A stretch of 64,000 nucleotides of DNA from Eubacteriales bacterium (GTDB taxonomy: Bacteria; Bacillota; Clostridia; Acetivibrionales; JANLFN01), in contig JANLFN010000009.1 in the NCBI GenBank assembly GCA_024655885.1, positions 1 through 64,000 on the forward strand. Direction: 5' to 3'. A program made the position numbers and the translations under genes. The notes below the pieces were generated by a model. The model ran no database searches. It saw nothing but the letters and a program-made list of their open reading frames with translations, and was not told the DNA's origin. Below, piece after piece: positions 9,569 to 18,549 of the stretch; the first letter of the stretch is position 1; each line of letters begins with the position of its first letter.

Positions 9569-12500
9569 ATGGCAGCAAAAAGTAAGACAAAAAAGAAACA
9601 GGCTTCCTCATTGCAATTTTATAAGAAACTGGTGCTAAACCAGTACATCCTTGGCCTCTTCGGAGTAGATTCCTTTGAAGAGCTTGCAAAAGAATTAAAA
9701 CAGGTGGAAAATGAGGGCTACGACGAAAACAACAATACCATATACTCTAAAGAACTGATAGAGCGGTTTGCTTCCAGATGTGCAGTCCCGCAGGGAAAGC
9801 TTTTGCAGTATGATGACAATATTGTCCGACATACCTTGTGTATATCGGAAAAAAGGGAGCAGCCCGTAAGATGGAAGTATTTCCAGTACCTTTCCCTGCT
9901 TTTTTCCGAAATCTATCTTGACAGGTATTTTTCTGACTCTGGAAAGCTTTTGGAGGAACTGAACGTATCTGTAAGGAGCTTTAACAGCGACAAGGAAGAA
10001 GCGGACAGGATAAAGGAATATACCCTGGCGGACTTGAACAAGCTGGCCTTCTGGAACGCTACGGGTTCTGGGAAAACGTTGATCATGCATATAAATATCC
10101 TTCAATATATGCACTATTTAAAACTCTACGGAAGGGAAAAGGAAATCAACAGGGTAATCCTGCTTACTCCCAATGAAGGGCTTTCAAAACAACACCTCCA
10201 AGAGCTTGATCTATCGGGCTTAAAAGCCGAGATGTTTGATAAAAAAGCAGGTGGATTGCTGGTAAGCAGTGACATAAAAATAGAAATCATTGACATCCAT
10301 AAATTAAAGGACGAAGCCAAAGAAAAAACAGTAGCAGTGGAATCCTTTGAAAAGAATAATCTTGTCCTGGTTGACGAAGGACACAGGGGAAGCAGCGGGA
10401 AGGACTGGAAACAGAAAAGGGATACTTTGTGTGAAAAAGGGTTTTCCTTTGAATATTCTGCCACCTTTGGGCAGGCTGTGAAAAACGACCCCAAGCTTGT
10501 CCAGGAATATGCCAAATGCATCCTTTTTGACTATTCCTACAGGTATTTCCATGAAGATGGTTACGGAAAGGACTACAATATCCTAAACCTTGCCGATGAC
10601 AGCGATGAGGACAGGCGTAACCTGTACCTTACTGCCTGCCTTACGGTGTTTTACCAGCAGCTTAAAATATTTGAGGAAAACAGGAAAGCTTTAGCCCCTT
10701 TTATGATTGAAAAACCTCTTTTGGTATTCGTGGGCAGTACGGTAAACGCCGTCAGGACGGAAAACAAAAAGAATGTGTCGGATGTTGTGGATATACTGCT
10801 GTTTTTTGACAGGTTTATCAAAAATGAAAGGAACAAAACCGTAGATAATATCCAGAGGCTTTTAAGCGGAAATCCTGGGCTGCTTGACCGCAAAAACAGG
10901 GAGATATTCAGGGATAGCTTTTTTTACCTTAAAGGCAAAGGCATATCGCCCGATGCCATTTTTATGGATATGCTCAAGATTATATTTGCCGATGCCATAC
11001 CTGGAGCAGAACTTCATATTGACAGCCTCAAGGGAGCCGAAGGGGAAATTGGATTAAGGACTGGAGATACTGAAGATTATTTTGGCTGTATCAATGTTGG
11101 GGATGACAGCAAGCTCATAAAGCTGTGTGAAGACATTGGGCTTAATACAGGGAAACGTGATTTTTCAAAATCCCTTTTCCAGAGGATCAATGAATCTGAT
11201 TCCACCATCAATGTGCTGATAGGGTCGAAGAAGTTTTCCGAGGGCTGGAGCAGCTGGCGTGTAAGCACGATGGGACTTATGAATATGGGAAAAAACGAAG
11301 GTTCGGAGGTTATACAGCTTTTCGGGCGTGGCGTCAGGCTGAAAGGTTATGATTTCTGCTTAAAGAGGAGCAAAATGGCCGAGAATATTCCCGCAAGCCT
11401 CCTTCCAAAAAAATTTCAGAATACAGTGGGTACGGTGGAAACACTTAATATTTTTGGCGTAAGGGCTGACTATATGCAGCAGTTCAAGGAATATCTTGAA
11501 GATGAAGGTATGCCCGATGAGGAAAACAGGATTAACTATGTGCTTCCAACACTCGTCAATTTTGACGAGGAAAAATTAAACAGCTTAAAGACACTCAAGC
11601 TGAAAGAAGGGCAGAACTTTAAACGCAAAGGGCCAAGACCTGTTCTGGACTTGCCTTCCTCCTGCCCTGGGATAAAAAAGGTCGTCCTTGACTATTACCA
11701 AAAGCTTCAGGTTATTTCCAGCAATGATAAATCAGGAGTACCTGACAGTGCGGTTAAACATATGGACACCTTGAAGTCCGAACATTTGGCTTTTGTGGAT
11801 TTTGACAGGATATATTTTGAGCTTGAGCGGTTCAAGAATGAAAAATCATGGTATAACCTTAACATACCGAAAGGAATATTGAAGAAGCTTATGCTTGACG
11901 ATTTCTGGTATGTTCTTATGATCCCAGAAGAAGACCTTGACATTAAGGATTTCACAAACTATGCACGCTTCCAGGAAATTACTATGGCACTCCTGAAAAA
12001 ATACTGTGAAGCCTTCTACAACTATATGAGGCAGGCTTATGAGCTGCCAAATCTTGAATACCGACAGTTCGATGAAAAGGATGACAGGAATATCGTGAAG
12101 GAATACAGTGTTTCTGTTTACGATGATGGAAACCAGGAGACCATAAAAGCAAGGCTTGAGGCTTTGGTAAAGGATTTAAAGAAGGCAGTGCAAGAAAAGT
12201 CAATGAAAAGGCTGGATATGAAAAGGTATGCACACGGCCCCTTTGAGCCTATTGATTTTGAAAGGCACCTGTACTCCCCCTTGATTTATGTTGCCAGCAT
12301 TGAGGAACAGATTTCTGTAAGCCCTGTCCAGCTCAATGAAGGTGAAAAACAGTTTGTTCTGGATTTGAAAGCCTATTGTGAGAATAACAAATCCTTCTTT
12401 AAAGATAAGGAACTTTACCTTTTGAGAAACAAGGCCAAGTCAGGTATTGGATTTTTTGAAAATGGTAACTTCTTCCCTGACTTTATTATGTGGATTATCC

Positions 12501-12748
12501 AGGGTACGAAGCAGTACATTACTTTTATTGATCCAAAAGGTATAAGGAGTATTTCAGGAGGAGAAGAAAACCCAAAAATACAGCTTTATAAGAAAATAAA
12601 GGAGCTTGAAGCCAATTTAAGCGAAACAGATCCCAATGTTGTCCTGCACTCATTTATTGTAACACCTACACGCTTTTCGGAAATACAGGAAAGCTGGAGA
12701 GGCACCATCACAAAGGAACAGCTCGAAAGTCCTGCTCCAGAAGGATGA
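9569..12748 (+). CDS. Type III restriction Res-like helicase with C-terminal PD-(D/E)XK nuclease
   Basis: A 1059-residue SF2 helicase: Walker A ATGSGKT near residue 165, VDEGH near 268, SATF motif III near 300, and motif VI with QLFGRGVRLKG near 590. Near the C terminus FFPDF (about 970) and FIDPKG (about 988) fit the D...(D/E)XK nuclease core, so this should be the cleavage subunit. AAGGAGGTGG precedes the ATG, 12 bases after the methyltransferase stop. The last few codons look shifted: the frame here ends SPAPEG, while the next frame from about 12731 continues VLLQKDDKRYIEKL to a TAA at 12789-12791, which looks like the native tail. The lost tail is about 20 residues after all motifs, so activity may survive. 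Confidence 0.85.
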   Translation: MAAKSKTKKKQASSLQFYKKLVLNQYILGLFGVDSFEELAKELKQVENEGYDENNNTIYSKELIERFASRCAVPQGKLLQYDDNIVRHTLCISEKREQPVRWKYFQYLSLLFSEIYLDRYFSDSGKLLEELNVSVRSFNSDKEEADRIKEYTLADLNKLAFWNATGSGKTLIMHINILQYMHYLKLYGREKEINRVILLTPNEGLSKQHLQELDLSGLKAEMFDKKAGGLLVSSDIKIEIIDIHKLKDEAKEKTVAVESFEKNNLVLVDEGHRGSSGKDWKQKRDTLCEKGFSFEYSATFGQAVKNDPKLVQEYAKCILFDYSYRYFHEDGYGKDYNILNLADDSDEDRRNLYLTACLTVFYQQLKIFEENRKALAPFMIEKPLLVFVGSTVNAVRTENKKNVSDVVDILLFFDRFIKNERNKTVDNIQRLLSGNPGLLDRKNREIFRDSFFYLKGKGISPDAIFMDMLKIIFADAIPGAELHIDSLKGAEGEIGLRTGDTEDYFGCINVGDDSKLIKLCEDIGLNTGKRDFSKSLFQRINESDSTINVLIGSKKFSEGWSSWRVSTMGLMNMGKNEGSEVIQLFGRGVRLKGYDFCLKRSKMAENIPASLLPKKFQNTVGTVETLNIFGVRADYMQQFKEYLEDEGMPDEENRINYVLPTLVNFDEEKLNSLKTLKLKEGQNFKRKGPRPVLDLPSSCPGIKKVVLDYYQKLQVISSNDKSGVPDSAVKHMDTLKSEHLAFVDFDRIYFELERFKNEKSWYNLNIPKGILKKLMLDDFWYVLMIPEEDLDIKDFTNYARFQEITMALLKKYCEAFYNYMRQAYELPNLEYRQFDEKDDRNIVKEYSVSVYDDGNQETIKARLEALVKDLKKAVQEKSMKRLDMKRYAHGPFEPIDFERHLYSPLIYVASIEEQISVSPVQLNEGEKQFVLDLKAYCENNKSFFKDKELYLLRNKAKSGIGFFENGNFFPDFIMWIIQGTKQYITFIDPKGIRSISGGEENPKIQLYKKIKELEANLSETDPNVVLHSFIVTPTRFSEIQESWRGTITKEQLESPAPEG

Positions 12749-12823
12749 TAAAAGGTATATTGAAAAGCTGATAGGCAAAGTTTTAAAATAAAATACACCA
12801 CTTAAAACCAAATGTAATTGGTT

Positions 12824-12883
12824 AAAAAGTACAACAATAACCCCCTACACAATATTATTCAGGTGTTTATTGTTGTACTTTTT
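12824..12883. terminator. Long perfect hairpin, bidirectional terminator
   Basis: A 17-bp perfect inverted repeat (12824-12840 and 12867-12883) with A-run and T-run flanks ends the SNF2-Mod-Res operon. The 26-base loop is longer than usual for an intrinsic terminator. It would work in both directions. Confidence 0.7.
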
Positions 12884-12910
12884 TCACAAACGCCAAAAAA
12901 TATGTAAAAC

Positions 12911-12940
12911 TTGACATAGGGCATTTGGATTTGGTAAAGT
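12911..12940 (+). promoter_or_regulatory. Candidate promoter before the primase gene
   Basis: TTGACA at 12911-12916 and TAAAGT at 12935-12940 are 18 bases apart, after the operon terminator and 166 bases before the primase start codon. The -35 box is perfect and the -10 box is moderate. Confidence 0.4.
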
Positions 12941-13105
12941 GGATTCACAAAACCGAACATCAGTTCAAAACAGACTCATATACATAATGGTATGGCAAAA
13001 GTCGGAATCAGGCTGCAGCTTGAAATAGGGCTTTTATTTTTTTGCTTTTTAAATCGGACCACCAAATTTGTTACTGTACATATTTCATTTAAGGTGGTGG
13101 TCAAA

Positions 13106-14473
13106 ATGTTTAATATTGACATAAATAACAGGAAGGATCTGGGGATAGATGATTTTGAATTCCTGCTGGCTTTCAAAGAACAGGGGCAGCCCGTATTTTT
13201 CAGGATGTTCCAGGACAGCACCAGGGCATTTGGAAAAAACGAAAACTGCCTTATGCTCGATAATGAAGAAGAATACGGATTCATGCGTCTGGCATTCCGA
13301 CGTTATCAGCGTAAAGGCTGCGGCATATTTTTTGTGGTAAACAACGGGGGACAAAAGGTCAAGGATATAACTTCTTTAACAGCACACTTCGGAGATGCTG
13401 ATTTAGGCAATGAAAAAATAGGAGCTGATGAAAACGGCAAGGAAATATTCAGATACAGGACTATCGAGGAAATCGAAACATATAAGCAGCAATTTTTGAA
13501 AGACTTGCAGTGTTTTGAGCTTGAGCCGTCTATTATTATTGAAACCAGGAACGGCTTCCATTTCTATTGGCTTCTCGAAAAAGGCACGCAGGATTTGAAT
13601 GCCTTTAAACCGATACAGGACTGCATAATAGGAAGATTTAACTCCGACCCTAATATTGTGGACTTAAACAGGGTTCTGCGTATTCCAAACTATTTTCATT
13701 TAAAAGACCCAAGCAACCCGTTCCTTGTGAAGTGCATAAAATTCGACCCGCACCTACGCTATACCCAGGAGAGAATTGCCGCTGCTTTCCAGTGTGATTT
13801 GTCGGATATAAGCATCAACGCACCTAAAGAAGAAAATGACAGTAGCAATGGGACTATGATACCTGATGCAAAAGAACCTGCATTTATACCCACAGAGGTT
13901 GCCAACATTGAAGGGCTTCAGCCTCAAGAATTTGGTACAATCGAAGATGCAGTTGAGTATTTAAGGAAACAGGATATGGCAAGAATCCTCGGAATCACAG
14001 CAGAACCTGGAAAAGCCTTTAAGTGTGTTTTCCATGATGACCAGCACCCTTCTGCCGTAATTATAAACAACCGTGGGAACTACAAGTATTTTTGCAATTC
14101 ACCTGCTTGCGGATACCATACTGAAAAAGGGCTGGATATTATAGACATTGTGAGCAGGATGAAATCCATTCCCTTCTTGGATTCGGTGACATACTTGTGT
14201 GAAAAATTATGTATTGATACACCGAGAACAAAATGGAAAAAATCCCAGGAACAAAAATATACCCAGAACATGGACAAGCTGTCGGACAGCCGTTTCATGC
14301 AGCAATACAAAAACCTGAACAGAGTGATACGCTTCGGTATCAGGGTGTTAAGTGAAATCAACCAGATCGGATTGGAAAACATTACTTTTGAGGAATTCAG
14401 TTATGGCAAGGAGAATGTTTTCTTTTTTTCAAACAGATACCTTGCAAACAGGCTGAACATGAACCTGCAATAG
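13106..14473 (+). CDS. RepB/AEP-type primase with zinc finger, interrupted by TAG
   Basis: The N-terminal 455 residues of a replication primase of a mobile element. The segment IIETRNGFHFYWLLEKG and, 45 residues on, VDLNRVLRIPNYFHLK are typical of RepB-like archaeo-eukaryotic primases. CVFHDDQHPS with FCNSPACGYH forms a CHC2-like zinc finger near residues 307-340. ATG at 13106 is preferred over the longer frame because AAGGTGGTGG lies directly upstream. The frame stops at TAG (14471-14473) but continues open in the same frame to 15046, so the gene is probably inactivated by a nonsense mutation of a CAG codon. No initiator or plasmid partition genes are nearby. Confidence 0.75.
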   Translation: MFNIDINNRKDLGIDDFEFLLAFKEQGQPVFFRMFQDSTRAFGKNENCLMLDNEEEYGFMRLAFRRYQRKGCGIFFVVNNGGQKVKDITSLTAHFGDADLGNEKIGADENGKEIFRYRTIEEIETYKQQFLKDLQCFELEPSIIIETRNGFHFYWLLEKGTQDLNAFKPIQDCIIGRFNSDPNIVDLNRVLRIPNYFHLKDPSNPFLVKCIKFDPHLRYTQERIAAAFQCDLSDISINAPKEENDSSNGTMIPDAKEPAFIPTEVANIEGLQPQEFGTIEDAVEYLRKQDMARILGITAEPGKAFKCVFHDDQHPSAVIINNRGNYKYFCNSPACGYHTEKGLDIIDIVSRMKSIPFLDSVTYLCEKLCIDTPRTKWKKSQEQKYTQNMDKLSDSRFMQQYKNLNRVIRFGIRVLSEINQIGLENITFEEFSYGKENVFFFSNRYLANRLNMNLQ

Positions 14474-15046
14474 GCAAACAAGTATATCAACCTGTTTTGT
14501 GCCCTCAAGCTCATAAACAAAGTTCCGAAAAGAAATGTTCCAGATTCATTATTAGAAAATGCGAAAGAAATTGCCAAAAGCAAGGGACAAAGGATAATCA
14601 ATTTTTACACAGTACTGCCTTTGGAAGAAGTGGCGGACAAAGCCGATAATATAGCAAGGGAAATGGTGCAGAAAGGTTTCAGTTCCATAAAAGCCATGAG
14701 CAAGGCACTGGTCGGGAACCTTTTTGACGAAACGGTTGCAGAAAGCATTTACGGGCATCGTTGTGAAGCAAGCAGCTATTCACAGGAAGTGCAGGAATTA
14801 ATGGAAAGGCTTCTGATTTCGGAAATTGCAAGGAAGGGATATGTTATCCTTGATGATATTTATGCCTGGCAAATAAGAATAGACGGAGAGCCAGTAAAAA
14901 AAGAAACCAGGTATATAGTTTATAAAAGGCTTATCCCTGCAATGGTTGACAAATATGATTTTGGATACCAAAAAGCAAACAAAGAACTACGACAGAAATT
15001 TGGACTTGAAGGCTACAGCTATGTGCTTTATAAAAAAACTGCATAA
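14474..15046 (+). pseudogene. C-terminal remainder of the interrupted primase
   Basis: This frame follows directly on from the TAG at 14471 without any shift and encodes about 190 residues, beginning ANKYINLFCALKLINKVP and ending YVLYKKTA. It contains winged-helix-like segments (KGYVILDDIYAWQI). No good ribosome binding site precedes the internal TTG at 14621, so independent translation is unlikely. With the first part it would make a 646-residue protein. Confidence 0.65.
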
Positions 15047-15493
15047 TTTGTTAAAATACTTGACTTGATAGAAAGTCTTTTTATATCATTGGCATATCGG
15101 GAGAAAATATGGTGTTAAAAAGCAGCAGCCTCCTTTGAGGCTGCGGGAGTACGGATAATAAAAATCTTTCTTCATCATCTGCGGGTAGTGCATAGCACTC
15201 CTGCGTACATAAAAGCTCACTTCAGCACAATTAGTGCTGTTTATATATACTATTCTTCTCATAATAAAAACACCTTCTAAAGACAAAATGGACTTGAGCC
15301 GTTGCAGCACTGGCTGCTTCGGCATACATACTGTGTTATTACAAACACAGGAATATATCTTCTTCTCGTCGAAAAAGTTATTAGATTGGGGATTTTTTCC
15401 CCAGTACATACCCAACAGCCAGCCATACATTGTTTCTGGCTGTTTTTGTTTTACAGCTAAAGATAATACAAGAAAAAGAAGGAGGAATTCCGA
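15047..15493. other. Structured non-coding stretch
   Basis: No supported gene. On the minus strand a hairpin at 15125-15144 (8-bp stem) is followed by TTTTT. On the plus strand a hairpin at 15415-15443 is followed by TTTTGTTTT. Several shorter palindromes (AGTGCATAGCACT near 15187) lie between. A 114-codon minus-strand frame runs through the terminator hairpin and is not credible. A small untranslated RNA cannot be excluded. Confidence 0.45.
15415..15450 (+). terminator. Intrinsic terminator ahead of the DUF6809 gene
   Basis: ACAGCCAG (15415-15422) pairs with CTGGCTGT (15436-15443), followed by TTTTGTTTT. It insulates or attenuates the small gene that starts at 15494. Confidence 0.65.
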
Positions 15494-15838
15494 ATGAAAG
15501 ACACATTTGAATCACTAATAGACGCAAAAACAGAAAGAGTGGATGAAATCATTAATTGCATTGCCGCAGAAAACAAGGATTATAAAAGAATGACGCAACT
15601 GGTGAAAACGGCTTTTGAAAAAGTCCAATCCTGTCTGCCTGATAACTGCAAAAATGGAATTGAGCAGTACGAGGACGCAATTGGGCAAAGAGAGGCATTG
15701 GTCTACCAGCGTCTATATGAGCAGGCATTTCAGGACGGTTTTGCTCTTGGAGCGTTATTTGACGAAATGCTGGTATCCTTTAAAGGGAATAAAATTGAAA
15801 ATACGTTTTTAAAATCGAATTTGGGCTGTCAGGAGTAA
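15494..15838 (+). CDS. DUF6809-like small helical protein
   Basis: A 114-residue acidic, helical protein. The middle and end (QREALVYQRLYEQAFQDGFA and LGALFDEML) resemble the small DUF6809 proteins that are common in Clostridia, with no known function. The start follows AAGGAGGAATTCCG. The stop codon sits inside the hairpin at 15823-15846. It stands alone between two terminators. Confidence 0.7.
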   Translation: MKDTFESLIDAKTERVDEIINCIAAENKDYKRMTQLVKTAFEKVQSCLPDNCKNGIEQYEDAIGQREALVYQRLYEQAFQDGFALGALFDEMLVSFKGNKIENTFLKSNLGCQE

Positions 15839-15853
15839 GGCAGCCCTTCTTTC
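15823..15853 (+). terminator. Terminator overlapping the DUF6809 stop
   Basis: GGGCTG (15823-15828) and CAGCCC (15841-15846) form a hairpin followed by TTCTTTCTT. A second hairpin with a T-run follows at 15908-15937. Confidence 0.55.
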
Positions 15854-15907
15854 TTGCATTAAAAGGTTTTTAAAAACGCAATTTTGTCGAGCAAAAGAGA
15901 TAAAAAG

Positions 15908-15937
15908 GACAGCTTATTTGTAGGCTGTCTTTTTTTG
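15908..15937 (+). terminator. Second terminator
   Basis: GACAGC (15908-15913) pairs with GCTGTC (15924-15929), directly followed by eight T residues. Confidence 0.65.
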
Positions 15938-15987
15938 TTTTGTGGGTATAGGTGATAACCCAGCTAATTTGTGTTAATGAAAATTGG

Positions 15988-16089
15988 TTCAAATTAATAC
16001 GAATTAATTTGAAATAATTCAAACTAACCGCAAGATTATCATAACCTGAAGTACACAGTTAAAAACGTAATTGGGCAGGATTACGTTTT
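15988..16089. repeat. Two perfect inverted repeats in a gene-free stretch
   Basis: TTCAAATTAAT (15988-15998) and ATTAATTTGAA (16003-16013) are perfect complements around ACGA. AAAACGTAAT (16062-16071) and ATTACGTTTT (16080-16089) are perfect complements around TGGGCAGG. The second could refold, since GGGCAGG can also pair with the CCTGCC at 16096-16101. The rest of 15938-16280 is AT-rich with no gene. The repeats may be operator or replication sites. Confidence 0.45.
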
Positions 16090-16282
16090 CAAAAACCTGC
16101 CAGTCTACCAGAGATAAATTATAATGAAAATTGATATTGAAAGAAAAACGGATTATTCCTTATAATATTCTGCCATAATCGCTTTTTATTATCGATTTTA
16201 AGGAATAAAACGTGATAATGAGCTATAAAAGCATTTCTTTTCTCTGTGTAAATCCGTTATTTAACAATACTTCTCCAAAATT

Positions 16283-16313
16283 AAAAAGCCCTGCTGGTTA
16301 TTACCAACAGGGC
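16283..16313 (-). terminator. Terminator of the 66-residue minus-strand gene
   Basis: GCCCTGCTGGT (16288-16298) pairs with 16303-16313 with one mismatch, and on the minus strand TTTTT follows. It lies 18 bases beyond the stop of the small gene at 16331. Confidence 0.65.
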
Positions 16314-16330
16314 AGTATATATGAAGGAAT

Positions 16331-16531
16331 TTATATGTAATCAATAGCAACTTCCAGAAATTTCTGCATTGTCCAACCGAATGGAGAAATTATCTTCTTG
16401 GACACCTCTTTAAGGCCGTTTGGCATCGGATATTTCAAGGTTATCGTATCAAAAAGCCCTTTTCGTGTCCTGGTCAGGTGCAACAGCCAGCCAGTCCTGT
16501 TCCAAATTATCTTCGTATCTATAATCTTCAT
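16331..16531 (-). CDS. Small protein of unknown function
   Basis: A 66-residue basic protein without membrane segments. AGGAGTGATCAG directly precedes its ATG, and a terminator follows the stop, so it is probably a real single-gene unit. I recognise no family. It sits opposite in direction to the HTH/DUF3800 pair. Confidence 0.55.
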   Translation of the reverse strand: MKIIDTKIIWNRTGWLLHLTRTRKGLFDTITLKYPMPNGLKEVSKKIISPFGWTMQKFLEVAIDYI

Positions 16532-16696
16532 CTGATCACTCCTGTCTTATCCATAGTTTAATGCGTAAAGCCCTATCGCTTAAGGCTTTCAACGGTTTTA
16601 TTATATCAGAAGGGACTTGTTTCATCAATAACATTTTGGTATTATTTGTGTTGCTTTATTAGCTTTTGTGATATAATGTGACAAGAGGTGAGGCTG

Positions 16697-16876
16697 TTGG
16701 AAAAGGAATTTATTACAACCAAAGAGCTGTGTGTGTGGCTTAAAATCAGCAATAATACCGCCAACAACTGGAGACGCAAAGGGTTGCCCTATGTCAAGGT
16801 AGGCAATACAATAAGATACGACAGGCAGGCCGTAGAAAAATGGCTTTATGGAAAAGAAGAAAAAAATGAACCGTGA
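16697..16876 (+). CDS. Excisionase-like helix-turn-helix protein
   Basis: A 59-residue MerR/Xis-type winged HTH. TTKELCVWLKISNNTANNWR is the DNA-recognition helix-turn-helix, followed by KGLPYVKVGNTIRYDRQAVE, the wing pattern of AlpA and excisionase proteins. The TTG at 16697 is the likely start, because AGAGGTGAGG lies upstream and overlaps an alternative GTG at 16688. A TATAAT at 16672-16677 could be the -10 box. The DUF3800 gene follows after 29 bases. It may be an excision factor or a regulator for the surrounding mobile DNA. Confidence 0.7.
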   Translation: MEKEFITTKELCVWLKISNNTANNWRRKGLPYVKVGNTIRYDRQAVEKWLYGKEEKNEP

Positions 16877-16905
16877 CTTGCGTTTTACATAGGGGGAAAA
16901 TGTAA

Positions 16906-17604
16906 GTGATTTATGTTTTTATAGATGAAAGCGAAGATGATAAAATATTTGCTGTCGGAGGCATTGCTGCTTCCGACAGGGACAAGCTCATTGACGGAAT
17001 ATATGAGACCAGAAGATATATCAAGAATAAAAAAGGATTGTCACAAAAACAGAAATCAAGACTGCTCAATGAGTTAAAAGAATACATTTTACATACGAGT
17101 TTTGAGGGAATCAAAGAAATCTTTATTAAGAATATAGTTTACGAGAAGGCACGGAAGAGTTCAAAGGACAATGAAATGAGAGTCAAGGATTCGGTCAAGT
17201 CCCTGTGTGCCTTTTACCGTAAACAATATGGAGAATATTTCAATCAAGAACGAAAGGAAGAGGTTTATACAGCTTGCCTTGAAAAAATTATTGAAGCGTT
17301 AGAGCCTTTTGCTTCCAGCCAGGATGGCATTGGTTTGGTATATGATGTTACTTATGACGAGTTTGGAGGAACAGAATTTGAAAAAGGATTAAATCAATAC
17401 CTTCAAAACCGTTTTCCCAGCATAAAAACAATTGTTCCTGGGAAGTCAAACGAAGTGAAAGAACTTCAAGCGGCAGACCTTTGCATCGGATGCATGAGAA
17501 GGAGCTTGAACAACGAGGATATGGATAACTTCAGCCATTTAAAGCACATTTCCCTGTTTTCAGAAGTAAAAGTACCTTACGACCGCAGAAAATACGTAAA
17601 ATAA
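16906..17604 (+). CDS. DUF3800 family protein
   Basis: A 232-residue protein that opens with MIYVFIDESEDDKIFAVGG, the FIDES signature of DUF3800, a family with a predicted RNase H-like fold that occurs often in mobile elements and defence islands. Further conserved acidic positions include VYDVTYDEF (about 147) and the late segment KELQAADLCIGCM (about 185), where the aspartate is likely part of the metal site. Start is GTG at 16906 after AGGGGGAAAATG. Probably cotranscribed with the HTH gene upstream. Function unproven, perhaps nucleolytic. Confidence 0.75.
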   Translation: MIYVFIDESEDDKIFAVGGIAASDRDKLIDGIYETRRYIKNKKGLSQKQKSRLLNELKEYILHTSFEGIKEIFIKNIVYEKARKSSKDNEMRVKDSVKSLCAFYRKQYGEYFNQERKEEVYTACLEKIIEALEPFASSQDGIGLVYDVTYDEFGGTEFEKGLNQYLQNRFPSIKTIVPGKSNEVKELQAADLCIGCMRRSLNNEDMDNFSHLKHISLFSEVKVPYDRRKYVK

Positions 17605-17867
17605 GAAAAGTAGAAATCCTGATGGCTTTGCTGTCATAACATCAGCTTATACCCCAACTCTGGCGTCAAGGAAGCCATTAGCGACTCTACTTTATTATCA
17701 TTATATGAAATCTTTATTTTAATTATACCCTTTTACAACCTTATTATAACAAACGAAAGATACTCCGTCAATTAAAAATAAATTTTCATTTTCTGTCATA
17801 AATCAATATATACTTTTGCGTATTCTATTAACCTTATGTTCTATCTTCCTGACTAAAATACCTCATA

Positions 17868-18248
17868 TTATCTGGCACTAATCTTGTGCTGCATGACCAT
17901 TTCATTGAATAAGACATTAGCCATTTCCACTGTCTTCCAGGTGGCTTTATGCACTTCACCAGACTTGAACCTGACACAGTCCAAGTCCTCTTGATTTGTT
18001 TTAAGCAGTTCGTCCAATTCCATTCCGAGAATCCTGGCACAGGCTTCATACATAGGAACATTAAAACTACGCTTTGCTTCTTCAATAGACACAAGCAAAG
18101 CCGCAGAAATGTCGTACTGCTGTGAAAATTCTTCAACACTTAATCCTGACGCAACTCTTTTCTCTTTAATCTTCTTATTTAATTCATATTTGGTGAAAGC
18201 AGGCCTCTGGCACGGATCAATGCCAACATAATTCCATATTGTAGCCAT
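17868..18248 (-). CDS. XRE-family transcriptional regulator
   Basis: A 126-residue protein with a Cro/CI-type helix-turn-helix at about residues 26-80 (KEKRVASGLSVEEFSQQYDI, then EEAKRSFNVPMYEACARILG). The C-terminal 45 residues have no motif. AAGGTGATAG precedes ATG at 18248. It is convergent with DUF3800 and divergent from the small gene at 18550, so it may control either or itself. Confidence 0.75.
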   Translation of the reverse strand: MATIWNYVGIDPCQRPAFTKYELNKKIKEKRVASGLSVEEFSQQYDISAALLVSIEEAKRSFNVPMYEACARILGMELDELLKTNQEDLDCVRFKSGEVHKATWKTVEMANVLFNEMVMQHKISAR

Positions 18249-18549
18249 TCTATCACCTTGCCTTTCAAAAAAACAATAATTATGACATAATACTTCCTAT
18301 AAGTTTAGCAGCATAGTAACTTTATTGTCAATAATGACTTCCAAAAGAATAGTAAAATTTGCATTTTAAAGCTTATGTCCTTATAATTATTATATGTAAA
18401 CGGAACTCATGTTCTAATGTGAGGTAGCTCCACTCTTGGCTAAAAGATTGTATTGGTTCAGTTTACAATTAAGTCCCTTGAAATCGCTCCAAACAACTAC
18501 GTGAAAGGAGGCCAGTTATTTGAATCCCAACAATAGGAGGCGATAAACA
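18249..18549 (+). promoter_or_regulatory. Intergenic region with a mini-ORF leader
   Basis: This divergent intergenic region holds an eight-codon frame, TTG at 18520 to TAA at 18544-18546, preceded by AAAGGAGG and ending four bases before the next ATG. Its Arg-Arg codons (AGG AGG, 18535-18540) are the ribosome binding site of the next gene, so the two would be translationally coupled. No known riboswitch was recognised in the rest. Confidence 0.35.

Noticed and set aside
3619-12748. Calling the operon DISARM
   Set aside because: Only the SNF2 gene resembles DrmD. DrmA, DrmB (DUF1998) and DrmC are absent, and the nuclease is type III Res-like.
14471-14473. TAG read as pyrrolysine
   Set aside because: No pyl genes or downstream structural element are visible, and a CAG to TAG mutation explains it more simply.
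15086-15430. 114-codon minus-strand frame
   Set aside because: It runs through two terminator hairpins, has no convincing ribosome binding site and an odd composition. The region is better read as non-coding.
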